A stretch of 32,015 nt of DNA from Gammaproteobacteria bacterium (GTDB lineage Bacteria; Pseudomonadota; Gammaproteobacteria; UBA9339). The stretch covers positions 1 through 32,015 of the forward strand of contig JAGLTR010000038.1 of assembly GCA_023135155.1 (NCBI GenBank). Direction: 5' to 3'. The notes under the pieces are model-generated. The model did no database searches and was not told the origin of the DNA. It saw only the letters and a list, made by a program, of their open reading frames with translations. The position numbers were made by a program, and so were the translations under genes. Numbering within the stretch: position 1 is the stretch's first letter; the number at the start of each line of letters is the position of its first letter. Positions 1 to 8,933 of the stretch are shown here, in pieces.

Positions 1-735
1 TGGTTAGGTGGTATGTTGACCAACTATAAAACCGTACGCCAATCAATTAAGAAATTAAAAGATTTAGAAGCGTTGCGTGATAGTAAAAAATTAGAAGGGT
101 TTACAAAAAAAGAAGCGCTTAATTTTATGCGTGCTTTAGATAAGCTTGAACATAGTTTAGGCGGCATCAAAAACATGGGCGGTATTCCTGATATTATTTT
201 TGTTGTTGATGTTGGTTATGAAAAGAATGCTGTTGCTGAGGCAAATAAATTAAGTATCCCTGTTGTTGGTGTTGTTGATACAAACAACGATCCTGATGCT
301 ATTGATTATATTGTGCCAGGTAATGATGATGCTATAAGGTCAATACGTTTTTATGCAAAAAATATTGCTGACACTATTATTGATGCGCGTGCGACTATTG
401 TTGCGGCCAAGAAAGCGGCAGAGGCTGCGGCTGAAAAGAAAGTAATCAAAGAAGTAAAGCCAAAGAAAAAACCTGAGGTTAAAAAAGTTACAATTAAAAA
501 AGAAGCTGTAAAAGATGCAGAGTCTGAAGTTAAAAAAGAAGAGCCTGTCGTTAAGGAAGAGGCTGAGAAGAAGCCAAAAACTGTAAAGGTTACGAAGGCG
601 AAAGAAGAGGTTGAGCCAAAGGAAAAGATTGAGGCGGTCAAGAAACCTGCAGCAAAGAAGCCTGCTGCAAAGAAACCTGCTGCAAAGAAACCTGCTGTTA
701 AGAAAACTGCAGTGACCGCAAAGAAAGATAAGTAA
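1..735 (+). CDS. rpsB: 30S ribosomal protein S2 (5' partial) with long basic C-terminal tail
   Basis: Structural protein of the small ribosomal subunit. The window opens inside the gene: reading from base 1 gives [19 protein letters not shown], which matches E. coli S2 from about residue 96, so roughly 95 N-terminal residues lie upstream. The ATG at base 13 is internal, not the start. The S2 signatures [10 protein letters not shown] and VVDTNNDPD...PGNDDAIRS are present. The fold should end near base 405, but the frame continues for about 108 more residues, almost all Lys, Glu, Ala, Val and Pro, ending in pentapeptide KKPAA-type repeats. E. coli S2 has no such tail (241 residues; about 339 inferred here). 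The gene is followed by tsf after 72 bp, the usual rpsB-tsf order. Identification is certain; the role of the tail is unknown. Confidence 0.97.
   Translation, partial: WLGGMLTNYKTVRQSIKKLKDLEALRDSKKLEGFTKKEALNFMRALDKLEHSLGGIKNMGGIPDIIFVVDVGYEKNAVAEANKLSIPVVGVVDTNNDPDAIDYIVPGNDDAIRSIRFYAKNIADTIIDARATIVAAKKAAEAAAEKKVIKEVKPKKKPEVKKVTIKKEAVKDAESEVKKEEPVVKEEAEKKPKTVKVTKAKEEVEPKEKIEAVKKPAAKKPAAKKPAAKKPAVKKTAVTAKKDK
640..714 (+). repeat. Five tandem 15-bp units coding KKPAA-like repeats in the S2 tail
   Basis: Five in-frame 15-bp units encode [20 protein letters not shown] and KKTAV. The units differ mainly at third codon positions. Similar Lys/Ala/Pro repeats occur in histone H1-like bacterial tails, which suggests nucleic acid contact, but that is inference. 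Such arrays can change copy number by slippage. Confidence 0.85.
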
Positions 736-741
736 GAATGG

Positions 742-766
742 CAAGGCGCATAATTTTATGCGCTTG
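742..766 (+). other. Hairpin in the rpsB-tsf spacer
   Basis: An inverted repeat with core GCGCAT (746-751) and ATGCGC (758-763), extendable outward with a bulge, lies 10 bases after the rpsB stop. It is not followed by a run of T, so it is unlikely to be a full intrinsic terminator. It could attenuate or stabilise the rpsB-tsf transcript. Confidence 0.35.
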
Positions 767-807
767 CTTAGCGATCATTTTAAATATCAAATAAAAAGGG
801 GTGCTAT

Positions 808-1698
808 ATGACTGTAATTACCGCACAAATGGTTAAAGAGTTACGCGAACGTACAGGCGTTGGTATGATGGAATGCAAAAAAGCTTTGCAAGAAGCTGAT
901 GGTAATATGGAAACGGCAATTGATGTTTTACGTAAAGCTGGTCAGGCAAAAGCGGCTAAAAAAGCCGGTCGTACAGCTGCCGAAGGCGTAATTGCTATTG
1001 CTATGACAGATGATAATAAATTTGCATTAATGGTCGAAGTTAATTCTGAAACAGATTTTGCAGCAAAAGATGCTAATTTCAAATCTTTCGTTGCGCAAGT
1101 TGTTGCCGCAGGTATCGCAGCAAAGGCTGAAACGTTAGAGCAATTATTGCAGTTGAATTATGCTGAGGGTGATGAGCGAACAATTGCCAAAGCATGTGAA
1201 GATTTGGTTACTAAGATTGGTGAAAAAATTCAATTGCGTCGAGCTGTTGCTATCGAATCAACTACAGCATTGGGTAGTTACTGTCATGCTGGGCGTATTG
1301 GTGTTTTAGTGAGATTATCGAAAGATAATGTTGAGTTGGCAAAAGATGTTGCTATGCATATTGCTGCAAGTAAGCCTGAAGTAATTCATCCTGAAGATTT
1401 GTCTGCTGAGATGATCGAGAAGGAGAAAGCTATTTTTATGGCGCAAGCTGAGCAAAGCGGCAAGCCGAAAGAGATTCTTGAAAAGATGATCATGGGAAAA
1501 ATTAATAAATTTGTGAATGAGATTAGTTTGGTTGGCCAACCATTTGTTAAAGATCCTGCGGTTACAGTTGGGGATTTATTAAAACAAGCAGGGGCTAGTG
1601 TGACATCTTTTGTGCGATTTGAAGTTGGTGAAGGTATTGCAAAAGAAGAAGTGGATTTTGCTGCAGAAGTTGAGGCGCAAGTTAGAGGTAATCAATAA
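808..1698 (+). CDS. tsf: Elongation factor Ts
   Basis: Nucleotide exchange factor that releases GDP from EF-Tu in the cytosol. The 296-residue product has the N-terminal UBA-like module ([20 protein letters not shown]) and the conserved TDF motif (residues 82-84) that inserts into EF-Tu. The length is normal for the long proteobacterial form. The start at 808 is preceded by an AAAAAGGGG ribosome-binding site. The stop codon shares one base with the pyrH start (TAATG), so the two are probably translationally coupled. Confidence 0.98.
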   Translation: MTVITAQMVKELRERTGVGMMECKKALQEADGNMETAIDVLRKAGQAKAAKKAGRTAAEGVIAIAMTDDNKFALMVEVNSETDFAAKDANFKSFVAQVVAAGIAAKAETLEQLLQLNYAEGDERTIAKACEDLVTKIGEKIQLRRAVAIESTTALGSYCHAGRIGVLVRLSKDNVELAKDVAMHIAASKPEVIHPEDLSAEMIEKEKAIFMAQAEQSGKPKEILEKMIMGKINKFVNEISLVGQPFVKDPAVTVGDLLKQAGASVTSFVRFEVGEGIAKEEVDFAAEVEAQVRGNQ

Positions 1699-2420
1699 TG
1701 ACCGTTTCTAGTAAAGCCAAATATCGTCGTATTTTATTGAAAATTAGTGGCGAGGCTTTGATGGGAAACAGTAAGCATGGTATTGACCCTGCTGTTATTA
1801 AATATATTACCCAAGAAGTAGCAAGTGTTTTAGCTTTAGGTGTGCAGATTGGTATCGTTATCGGCGGCGGTAATTTTTTCCGTGGTAAAGCGTTATTTGA
1901 AGCTGGTTTAGGTTTGGTAACGGGCGATAATATGGGTACTCTTGCAACTGTCATTAACGCCTTGGCTATGCGCGATATTTTTGAGGGTAATGATATTGCG
2001 ACGGTGATTATGTCTGCTATTCCAATGAGTGGCATTGTTGATCATTTTGATCGTAGAAGGGCTGTGCGGGCCCTCGAGGAGGGAAATGTAGTTTTGTTCG
2101 CAGCTGGTACAGGTAATCCTTTGGTTACGACTGATTCAGCTTTAAGCCTGCGTGGTGTTGAAGTTGAGGCTGATCTATTGTTGAAGGCAACTAACGTTGA
2201 CGGAATCTATTCTTCTGATCCACAAAAAGATCCAAGTGCGAAGCGTTATCAGCGACTAACATATCAAGAGGTGTTAGAGAAAGAGCTTGCAGTTATGGAT
2301 TTAGCCGCATTTTGTCAGGCTCGTGATCACAATATGTTGCTGAGAGTTTTTAATTTGCGTAAAGCTGGCGCTTTACTTAATATTGTCGTGGGTAAGGATG
2401 AAGGAACACTTGTTTCTTGA
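1698..2420 (+). CDS. pyrH: UMP kinase
   Basis: Phosphorylates UMP to UDP in pyrimidine nucleotide synthesis; bacterial UMP kinases are hexameric members of the amino acid kinase family. The 240-residue protein shows [13 protein letters not shown] near the N-terminus (glycine-rich nucleotide loop), [12 protein letters not shown] (52-63), [17 protein letters not shown] (77-93) and [16 protein letters not shown] (137-152), all typical of PyrH. It sits between tsf and frr as in most proteobacteria. Its ATG overlaps the tsf stop by one base. Confidence 0.98.
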   Translation: MTVSSKAKYRRILLKISGEALMGNSKHGIDPAVIKYITQEVASVLALGVQIGIVIGGGNFFRGKALFEAGLGLVTGDNMGTLATVINALAMRDIFEGNDIATVIMSAIPMSGIVDHFDRRRAVRALEEGNVVLFAAGTGNPLVTTDSALSLRGVEVEADLLLKATNVDGIYSSDPQKDPSAKRYQRLTYQEVLEKELAVMDLAAFCQARDHNMLLRVFNLRKAGALLNIVVGKDEGTLVS

Positions 2421-2431
2421 GGAGAGTAATT

Positions 2432-2989
2432 ATGCTGGATGAAATTTGTGCTGATGCTAAAAGTCGTATGCAAAAAGCTGTCGAGGTTTTGGCGGGTGAG
2501 TTGAAGAAATTACGTACGGGTCGTGCGCATCCAAGTCTTTTGGAGCATATCAAAGTAAATTTCTATGGAACTGATACGCCGTTGAGTCAGATGGCTAACG
2601 TGAGCGTTAGTGATCCTAGAACTCTGAGTATATCGCCTTGGGATAAAACTAGTGTTCAGGCCATTGAAAAGGCGATTATGAATTCCAATTTAGGTTTAAA
2701 CCCAAATACGGCGGGCAGTGTTATACGCGTGCCAATGCCACCGCTAACTGAAGAGCGTCGTCGCGATTTAGTTCGCGTTGTTAAGCAAGAGGCTGAGGCT
2801 GCGCGCGTTGCTATTCGTAATATTCGTCGCGATGCAAATGGTGATTTTAAAGAGCTGTTAAAAGAGAAAGATATTAGCGAAGATGATGAGCGTCGTGCTC
2901 AGGAGCGTATCCAGAAGCTTACTGATCAGTTTGTAGCTGAGGTAGATAAAGCAATGGCGCAAAAAGAAGCTGACCTTTTGGAAGTGTAG
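2432..2989 (+). CDS. frr: Ribosome recycling factor
   Basis: Splits post-termination ribosomes together with EF-G. The ATG at 2432 gives exactly 185 residues, the family's standard length, and follows a GAGGAGAG ribosome-binding site at 2419-2426 with normal spacing. A TTG at 2417 in the same frame overlaps the pyrH stop and would mask that site, so it was rejected as the start. Conserved segments include [20 protein letters not shown] and the [14 protein letters not shown] stretch. The stop is followed directly by the uppS start with no intervening base; dxr, found here in E. coli, is missing. Confidence 0.97.
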   Translation: MLDEICADAKSRMQKAVEVLAGELKKLRTGRAHPSLLEHIKVNFYGTDTPLSQMANVSVSDPRTLSISPWDKTSVQAIEKAIMNSNLGLNPNTAGSVIRVPMPPLTEERRRDLVRVVKQEAEAARVAIRNIRRDANGDFKELLKEKDISEDDERRAQERIQKLTDQFVAEVDKAMAQKEADLLEV

Positions 2990-3700
2990 ATGCCGCATCT
3001 ACCTAGACATATTGCTATCATTATGGATGGGAATGGTCGCTGGGCGAAGCAGCGAGGGTTGCCTCGCTATCGCGGGCATAAGGCTGGTAGTGAGGCTGCA
3101 CGTCGGGTTATTGATCTGTGTGCTAAGCAAGATATTAAGTTTCTAACCTTATGGGCTTTTGGTATTGAAAATTGGCGGCGTCCAGCCAATGAAGTTCGTT
3201 ATCTTATGAATCTTTTCTATCGTGTTTTGCGGAAGAATATGGTTGAACTGCACAAAAACAGTGTGCGTCTCACTGTAATTGGATCTCGTGAAAATCTCAG
3301 CAAAAAACTTGTGCAAGTTATTGATGAGGCTGAAGAATTAACTCGCAATAATGATCGACTCTGTCTTAATGTGGCTTTTAATTATAGTGGTCGCTGGGAT
3401 ATTTTGTCTGGTTTGAAAAAAAGTTTGCAGGCTATACAGGCAGGCGATTTAGATATTGATGCTGTTGATGAAGAATATTTTCGTCAACAGCTTTGTCTCT
3501 CTGGTCAGCCAGAGCCTGACCTGTTTATTCGCACCAGTGGCGAATTGCGTATAAGTAATTTTATATTATGGCAGTTGGCATATGCAGAGTTATACTTTAC
3601 CGATGTTTTTTGGCCTGATTTTGGTGAGGAGCAATTTACTGAAGCGTTGCAGGTTTTTGCTGATCGTGAACGACGCTTTGGTGGTTTGAGCGAAAAATAG
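2990..3700 (+). CDS. uppS: Undecaprenyl diphosphate synthase (cis-prenyltransferase)
   Basis: Condenses isopentenyl diphosphate onto farnesyl diphosphate to make the C55 carrier lipid for peptidoglycan and O-antigen. The 236-residue protein has the catalytic Asp in IIMDGNGRWA (Asp13), the substrate segment RGHKAGSEAARR and the C-terminal RTSGELRISNF motif (181-191), which binds Mg2+/IPP. The start ATG directly abuts the frr stop; a GGAAG inside the end of frr could serve as ribosome-binding site. It pairs with cdsA downstream as in other gammaproteobacteria. Confidence 0.97.
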   Translation: MPHLPRHIAIIMDGNGRWAKQRGLPRYRGHKAGSEAARRVIDLCAKQDIKFLTLWAFGIENWRRPANEVRYLMNLFYRVLRKNMVELHKNSVRLTVIGSRENLSKKLVQVIDEAEELTRNNDRLCLNVAFNYSGRWDILSGLKKSLQAIQAGDLDIDAVDEEYFRQQLCLSGQPEPDLFIRTSGELRISNFILWQLAYAELYFTDVFWPDFGEEQFTEALQVFADRERRFGGLSEK

Positions 3701-3710
3701 TGAGGTGATT

Positions 3711-4514
3711 ATGTTAGGAAAACGTTTGGTCACTGCTGTGATCTTAATTCCATTAGTCTTATTGGCGCTGTTTTATCTTTCTGATACTTATTTTTCCATG
3801 GTGGTTGGGATAGTCTGTTCGTTAGTTGCTTTAGAATTGGTTGATTTAATTGGATTACAATTGGTTTGGCAGAAGTTGTTGTATGTGGTTGTTTTATGGC
3901 TGTTTTTTGCGGTGGTACACTGGTTGCCCGCGATGATTTTTTTATGGGTGGCGATGCTGTTTTGGATTTTAGCGCTTGGCTATGTTTATCGTTATCCAAA
4001 TGTTGGTCAGCGGATGCGCCAAGGTATTGCAATGCGAGCTATTTATGGCGCAATGATTATTGTGCCGTGTTGGCAAGCGCTTTTTATCTTGCATCATCTT
4101 AATGCGTATAATGTTTTGTTTTTATTGTTAATTGTTTGGGCCGCAGACACGGGAGCATATTTTGCAGGTCGTTATTTTGGTCGTTACAAATTGGCGCCGA
4201 ATGTAAGTCCTAATAAGACTGTTGAGGGCTTATTTGGCGGTGTTGTGGCAGCAGTGATTGTAGCGCTGATATTTACCATGTTTATGCATGTCAGCCTTGT
4301 GAGTTGGTTTGCTTGGTTGGGTTTAGCGGTAATTACCGCGCTCTTTGCAGCTGTTGGTGATTTATTTGAAAGCATGCTGAAACGTATTGCTAATGTAAAA
4401 GACAGTGGGCGGTTATTACCAGGTCATGGCGGCGTTTTTGACCGCGTGGATGGTATTTTGGCAGCGGCACCAGTGTTTGCAATTGGTACGGTAATAATCG
4501 GGTTATTCGCTTGA
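3711..4514 (+). CDS. cdsA: Phosphatidate cytidylyltransferase
   Basis: Makes CDP-diacylglycerol from CTP and phosphatidic acid, the branch point of bacterial phospholipid synthesis, in the inner membrane. The 267-residue protein is very hydrophobic with several membrane segments. It carries the family signature SMLKRIANVKD...GHGGVFDRVDG at about 221-248, with its Mg2+-binding Asp residues, and SPNKTVEG at 166-173. The ATG at 3711 follows a GAGGTG ribosome-binding site at 3702-3707; a GTG at 3705 lies inside that site and was rejected. In E. coli the next gene would be rseP; here it is bamA. Confidence 0.95.
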   Translation: MLGKRLVTAVILIPLVLLALFYLSDTYFSMVVGIVCSLVALELVDLIGLQLVWQKLLYVVVLWLFFAVVHWLPAMIFLWVAMLFWILALGYVYRYPNVGQRMRQGIAMRAIYGAMIIVPCWQALFILHHLNAYNVLFLLLIVWAADTGAYFAGRYFGRYKLAPNVSPNKTVEGLFGGVVAAVIVALIFTMFMHVSLVSWFAWLGLAVITALFAAVGDLFESMLKRIANVKDSGRLLPGHGGVFDRVDGILAAAPVFAIGTVIIGLFA

Positions 4515-4530
4515 TAGTGATTAAAAATCT

Positions 4531-4561
4531 CATGGCGCAATTGTTTTTGGCCATGTATACT
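4531..4561 (+). promoter_or_regulatory. Possible promoter or operator upstream of bamA
   Basis: The 91-bp cdsA-bamA spacer holds a 6-bp inverted repeat (CATGGC 4531-4536, GCCATG 4550-4555) and a -10-like TATACT at 4556-4561. No good -35 box is seen at the right distance. This could be a separate start for the envelope assembly genes, but the evidence is weak. Confidence 0.25.
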
Positions 4562-4605
4562 AACGACTTTTGAAAATTCCCGAATAAATTAAGTAGTAGA
4601 GGATT

Positions 4606-6882
4606 ATGGTAGCCATTAAGCGATTATTTTTTATATCTTTATTTTCTCTTTTCTGTATTTCCGCATTTGCTAATGGTTCGTTTATTATTAGCAAAATCCG
4701 TATTGACGGTGCGCAACGCGTTAGTCGTGGCACGGTATTAAGTTATGTGCCTGTGCATGTGGGTGATCGTTTTGAGCGTAGTGACAGTGTAAAAGTAATT
4801 TGCGCGCTATATAAGACTAATTTCTTTAGTAATGTGCGCTTGTTCCGTTATGGTAGTGAGCTGGTTATTCGTGTCGATGAGCGGCCGATTATTGGCTCGA
4901 TTCATGTCTCTGGTAATAAAAAGATAAAAACCAGTGACTTGGGAAAAATACTAAAGCAAGTAGGTTTTATTGAGGGGCGGGTTTTTGACCATTCAGTACT
5001 GACAGAATTAAAACAGGCGTTGCTGCAAGAATATTATAATTTGGGCCGTTACAATGCACGTATTGACGCGTCCATTGGCTATAAGGCTCGTAAGAGGGTT
5101 GCCGTAAATATTAAAATTTATGAGGGTCCTGTTGCGAAAATTAAATCTATTCACATTATTGGTAATAGTAGCTTTTCAGAAAGCAAGTTATTGAAGAATT
5201 TTTCGCTGACTACTTTTAACTTATGGAGCTGGTTCACCGGCTCTGATCAGTATTCGCGTATGAAGCTTGCGGCTGATATTGAACATTTGCGCTCTTTCTA
5301 TATGGACAGGGGTTATCTGGAATTTAAAACAGATACAACTCAGGTTTCAATTACTCCTGATAAACGTCAGGTTTTCGTGGTTATTCATGTTGTTGAAGGT
5401 CCTATTTATCACATTAGTGGAGCGACCATTTCTGGTGATACGCTGGGCAAGCGTCAGCAGTTGTTGAAGCTTATTACACTCAAAAAAGGTGATGTGTTCT
5501 CGCGTGCGAAGATAATTGCTGTTACTAACAGCATTACTAAGTTTTTCGGCGATGATGGCCGCGCTTTTGCGAGCATTACTCCCGTTCCAAGTTTAGACAA
5601 GAGAAATCACAGGGTATTTGTTAATTTCAATGTGCGTCCCGGACGCATTGTTTACGTGCGTCGTGTAATGTTTAGTGGTAATACAAAAACAAATGATAAT
5701 GTTATAAGGCGTGAAATGCGACAGATGGAAGACAGCCGTTATTCTTTGTCGAAAATTAATGAATCAAAACGACGTTTAAATAATCTTGGTTACTTAACTA
5801 ATATTACGACGAAGCTTACACCTGTTCCAGGACATCCTAACCAAGTTGATTTGAACTATAGTGTTAAGGAGCAATCATCAACGACAATTAGCGCACAGGT
5901 TGGGTATTCAGACGTTGAAGGTTTTTTATATGGTGTTTCGTTACAAGACACAAATTTCTTGGGCACAGGAAAAACGGTTGGATTGGCGGCGAACGCCAGC
6001 GCTTTAGCGAAGACATTTAACTTTAACTATTACAACCCATATTTTACGCAAAATAATATAAGTTTGGCAACGAATGTGTATGCGCAACACGTAACGCCGA
6101 ATGATCTGAATATGAGTGACTATACTTCTGATAATTATGGCGTCAATATGTCTTTTGGTTATCCTATAACGGAAAATGGTAGAGTCAATTTTGGCGGCGG
6201 TTTAGATTACACAAGCTTGCATTTGAGCGGCGATGCGGCCACAGAGTTAAAAGACTTTGTTGCGAAGCATGGTAGACATTTTACGCAATTCAAATTAACT
6301 GCTGGTTATAATTATAGCAACCTGGATCGTTTGGTCTTTCCAACAAATGGTATTGTGAATTCGCTAACAGCCGAATTGGGCGTTCCAATTATTAGTCGTA
6401 GCATTAGTTATTACAAAGTTAGCGATGAACTTACAATTTATCACCCTTTGATTAAGAGTTTCATTTTAGATCTGCATGCTTTTGCTGGTTATGGTAATGG
6501 GTATGGTAAATATAAAGACTTACCATTCTTTAAAAATTACTTTGCTGGTGGCATTGGTAGTGTGCGCGGATTTCAGGTTAATACCCTTGGGCCTCAGGAT
6601 TCAACCGGAAATTCTTTGGGTGGTAATATTTCCGTAAATGGCAGTGCTGGGCTGATTTTCCCAAATCCATTCCCTGAGACTGTGCGAACGATAGCTTTCG
6701 TTGATGCAGGTAATGTTTATCAGAACAGTTTGCGCCTATCACGATTACGTTATTCTGCTGGTTTGCAAGTTGAGTGGCGAACACCGTTCGCGCCTCTCGT
6801 TTTCGCTTTAGCGACGCCGATTAAACGTTACGCAGGCGATAACACTGAAGTATTTCAGTTTTCTGTTTCGACTAGTTTTTAA
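4606..6882 (+). CDS. bamA: Outer membrane protein assembly factor BamA
   Basis: Core of the BAM complex, which folds and inserts beta-barrel proteins into the outer membrane. The 758-residue protein has a signal peptide with likely cleavage after AFA (residue 22), then about 400 residues of POTRA repeats (recognisable starts such as IRIDGAQRVSRGTV and IHIIGNSSFSESKL), then a 16-stranded barrel domain. The barrel contains the VRGF motif of loop 6 (about 653-656) and ends in a terminal Phe, the outer membrane insertion signal. The start at 4606 follows an AGAGGA site. It is followed by skp and the lpxD-fabZ-lpxA genes, a classic order. Confidence 0.97.
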   Translation: MVAIKRLFFISLFSLFCISAFANGSFIISKIRIDGAQRVSRGTVLSYVPVHVGDRFERSDSVKVICALYKTNFFSNVRLFRYGSELVIRVDERPIIGSIHVSGNKKIKTSDLGKILKQVGFIEGRVFDHSVLTELKQALLQEYYNLGRYNARIDASIGYKARKRVAVNIKIYEGPVAKIKSIHIIGNSSFSESKLLKNFSLTTFNLWSWFTGSDQYSRMKLAADIEHLRSFYMDRGYLEFKTDTTQVSITPDKRQVFVVIHVVEGPIYHISGATISGDTLGKRQQLLKLITLKKGDVFSRAKIIAVTNSITKFFGDDGRAFASITPVPSLDKRNHRVFVNFNVRPGRIVYVRRVMFSGNTKTNDNVIRREMRQMEDSRYSLSKINESKRRLNNLGYLTNITTKLTPVPGHPNQVDLNYSVKEQSSTTISAQVGYSDVEGFLYGVSLQDTNFLGTGKTVGLAANASALAKTFNFNYYNPYFTQNNISLATNVYAQHVTPNDLNMSDYTSDNYGVNMSFGYPITENGRVNFGGGLDYTSLHLSGDAATELKDFVAKHGRHFTQFKLTAGYNYSNLDRLVFPTNGIVNSLTAELGVPIISRSISYYKVSDELTIYHPLIKSFILDLHAFAGYGNGYGKYKDLPFFKNYFAGGIGSVRGFQVNTLGPQDSTGNSLGGNISVNGSAGLIFPNPFPETVRTIAFVDAGNVYQNSLRLSRLRYSAGLQVEWRTPFAPLVFALATPIKRYAGDNTEVFQFSVSTSF

Positions 6883-6906
6883 AAGATAAATATTGGAGGA
6901 AATTTT

Positions 6907-7398
6907 ATGAAAAGATTATTGGTATTAGTTGCGGGTGTAGTCTTAAGCACAAGTGTTTTTGCTGCGAATATGAAAATTGGTATTTTAAGTGTGCAAGAAG
7001 TATTGCATAAGGCGCCACAAGTTGCCGCCTTGCAAACAAAATTAAAAAATCAATTTAAACCGCAGCAGGTAAAATTAGTTGCGGCGCAAAAACAATTGAC
7101 TGCCGAGATGCAAAAATTAAATCGCGATTCAGCAATTATGAAACCTGCTGATAAAAAAGCTTTGCAGAAGAAAATTATTAAAGGGCAAAGAGCTTTTCGG
7201 CAGTTGCAAGTTGGATTTCAACATGATCTAACTGTTGCGCAAAATGGTGCTATGAAAGCGGTATTAAATGATATTCGCAGTGCTGTGAATAAAGTTGCTG
7301 CAAAAGATCATTATAATCTTATTTTGGTTAAATCTGCCGTTGCTTTTAATGACTCAAATTTAGATATTACCAAACAGGTTATTTCTAGACTTAAGTAG
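6907..7398 (+). CDS. skp: Periplasmic chaperone Skp/OmpH
   Basis: Holds unfolded outer membrane proteins in the periplasm for delivery to BAM. The 163-residue protein has a signal peptide ending near SVFA (residue 19), then the OmpH pattern: a short beta strand (MKIGILSVQEVL), a long Lys/Gln-rich helical segment forming the tentacle, and a C-terminal strand (YNLILVKSAVAF). It lies 24 bp after bamA with a GGAGGA ribosome-binding site. A terminator-like hairpin follows it. Confidence 0.93.
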   Translation: MKRLLVLVAGVVLSTSVFAANMKIGILSVQEVLHKAPQVAALQTKLKNQFKPQQVKLVAAQKQLTAEMQKLNRDSAIMKPADKKALQKKIIKGQRAFRQLQVGFQHDLTVAQNGAMKAVLNDIRSAVNKVAAKDHYNLILVKSAVAFNDSNLDITKQVISRLK

Positions 7399-7411
7399 TG
7401 TTATTTTAAAA

Positions 7412-7448
7412 ATCCCTCGTCTTGTTGTAAGGCGGGGGATATTTATTT
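7412..7448 (+). terminator. Terminator-like hairpin between skp and lpxD
   Basis: A 10-bp stem with two G-U pairs (7412-7421 with 7431-7440) and a 9-base loop is followed by the T-rich ATTTATTT. It lies 13 bases after the skp stop. It may terminate part of the transcription and so set skp apart from the lpx genes; it is imperfect, so partial read-through is likely. Confidence 0.5.
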
Positions 7449-7464
7449 GTGTAGGTAGTTTTAT

Positions 7465-8490
7465 ATGTTACAGAAAACTTTTAAATTATCTGAGATAGCT
7501 GAGTACCTTGGTGCTGAATTACAAGGTGATCCTGATTGTGAAATCTCTACAATTGCGCCTATTGAGAAAGCAACGGTTGATGCTATTAGTTTTATCGAGC
7601 GTAGTAGTTTCCGTAAATATCTTAAAGAAACAAAAGCCGCCGCAATTATTTTGGCGCAGCGTGATGTGCAATTTTATGATGGCAATAAACTAATTGTTAA
7701 AACTCCATATGTTGCATATGCTCGGTTAACAGCTTTATTTAGTGACGCGCCTGTTTCTGTTGCAGGAGTACATGCTTCTGCTGTAATTGGTAGTGATTGT
7801 AGTATCCCTGGCTCCGTTAGCATCGGTGCAAATTGTGTGCTTGGAAACAATGTTAAAGTTGGTGAGAGGACGAGCATATGCGCAGGAACGGTAATCGATG
7901 ATAATGTTGTTATAGGTGCTGAGTGTAAAGTTAGGCCTAATGTTACTGTTTATTACGGTGTGACAATTGGGGACAGAGTCCTAATTCATAGTGGTGCAGT
8001 GCTGGGCGCTGATGGTTTTGGTATGGCTAATGAAAATGGTGTATGGCATAAGATTAACCAGCTAGGTGGGGTTGTAGTTGGTGATGACGTTGAGATTGGC
8101 GCGAATACTTGTGTTGATCGTGGTGCGCTTGAGGATACGGTAATCGGTGGTGGAGCGAAGCTCGATAATTTGATTCAAATTGCACACAATGTAAAAATTG
8201 GTAAGCATGTTGCGATAGCAGCTTGTGCAGGAATTGCGGGCAGTGCAAAAATTGGTGATTATTGCATGATTGGTGGTGGCGCTTCGATAAATGGTCATTT
8301 GTCTATTGCTGATAAAGCTATTATTACCGGTACTTCAACTGTTGTAAAAGAGATAACTGACCCCGGCATTCATACTTCAGGTTTTTATGTTTTACCGCAT
8401 CGTAAATGGATGCGTTTAATATCTGTATTTTATCGATTGGATGAAATAGGAAAAACTCTCGATAAATTGGAGGAAGATTCGCATGAGTAA
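7465..8490 (+). CDS. lpxD: UDP-3-O-(3-hydroxyacyl)glucosamine N-acyltransferase
   Basis: Third step of lipid A synthesis: transfers a hydroxyacyl chain from ACP to the 2-amino group of UDP-3-O-acylglucosamine. The 341-residue protein has the N-terminal uridine-binding domain, a run of hexapeptide repeats (IGANCVLG, IGDRVLIHSG, IGANTCVDRG, IGKHVAIAA) forming the left-handed helix, the catalytic His of IAHNVKIG (His241) and a C-terminal helical extension. Its end overlaps the fabZ start by 8 bases, implying coupled translation. Confidence 0.96.
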   Translation: MLQKTFKLSEIAEYLGAELQGDPDCEISTIAPIEKATVDAISFIERSSFRKYLKETKAAAIILAQRDVQFYDGNKLIVKTPYVAYARLTALFSDAPVSVAGVHASAVIGSDCSIPGSVSIGANCVLGNNVKVGERTSICAGTVIDDNVVIGAECKVRPNVTVYYGVTIGDRVLIHSGAVLGADGFGMANENGVWHKINQLGGVVVGDDVEIGANTCVDRGALEDTVIGGGAKLDNLIQIAHNVKIGKHVAIAACAGIAGSAKIGDYCMIGGGASINGHLSIADKAIITGTSTVVKEITDPGIHTSGFYVLPHRKWMRLISVFYRLDEIGKTLDKLEEDSHE

Positions 8491-8917
8491 ACTTAATATT
8501 CAAGAAGTGCTGCAATATTTACCGCATCGTTACCCGTTTATGTTGGTTGATAGGGTGTTGGAGCTTGAGAAGGGTGAATCCATTGTCGCATTAAAAAATG
8601 TGACGTATAACGAACCATTCTTTCCAGGGCATTTCCCTAAGAAACCAGTTATGCCTGGTGTTATTATAGTTGAGGCATTAGCGCAAGCAGCTGGTATTTT
8701 AACGCTTATTAGTAATAATATTGGCCCTAATCATGATGAGATGTTTTATTTTGCAGGTATTGATAACGTTAGATTTCGTCGTATAGTCGAGCCTGGTGAT
8801 CAGCTAATTTTACATGCGAGTATTGAGCGTAATAAAAAAACAGTATATAAATTTAACGCTAAAGCAATGGTTGGTGATGAATTGGCATGTTGCGCCGATT
8901 TAATGTTGGCACGATAG
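8483..8917 (+). CDS. fabZ: 3-hydroxyacyl-ACP dehydratase FabZ
   Basis: Dehydrates 3-hydroxyacyl-ACP in fatty acid elongation and competes with LpxA/LpxD for hydroxyacyl-ACP. The 144-residue hot-dog fold protein has the HRYPFMLVDRV motif, catalytic His50 in PGHFPKKPVMPG and Glu64 in VEALAQAAG. A GGAGGAAG ribosome-binding site lies inside the end of lpxD. Its position between lpxD and lpxA is the standard arrangement. Confidence 0.97.
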   Translation: MSKLNIQEVLQYLPHRYPFMLVDRVLELEKGESIVALKNVTYNEPFFPGHFPKKPVMPGVIIVEALAQAAGILTLISNNIGPNHDEMFYFAGIDNVRFRRIVEPGDQLILHASIERNKKTVYKFNAKAMVGDELACCADLMLAR

Positions 8918-8933
8918 ATAGAGGAGATATTGC

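Noticed and set aside
640-714. Tandem 15-bp units considered as CRISPR or minisatellite
   Set aside because: The units are contiguous, in frame and code KKPAA-like repeats; there are no spacers.
340-744. Minus-strand open frame opposite the rpsB tail
   Set aside because: It is a mirror of the Lys-rich tail, giving a Leu/Phe/Arg-rich product with no ribosome-binding site or family resemblance.
742-766. Hairpin after rpsB considered as an intrinsic terminator
   Set aside because: No T run follows the stem, and rpsB and tsf are normally co-transcribed.
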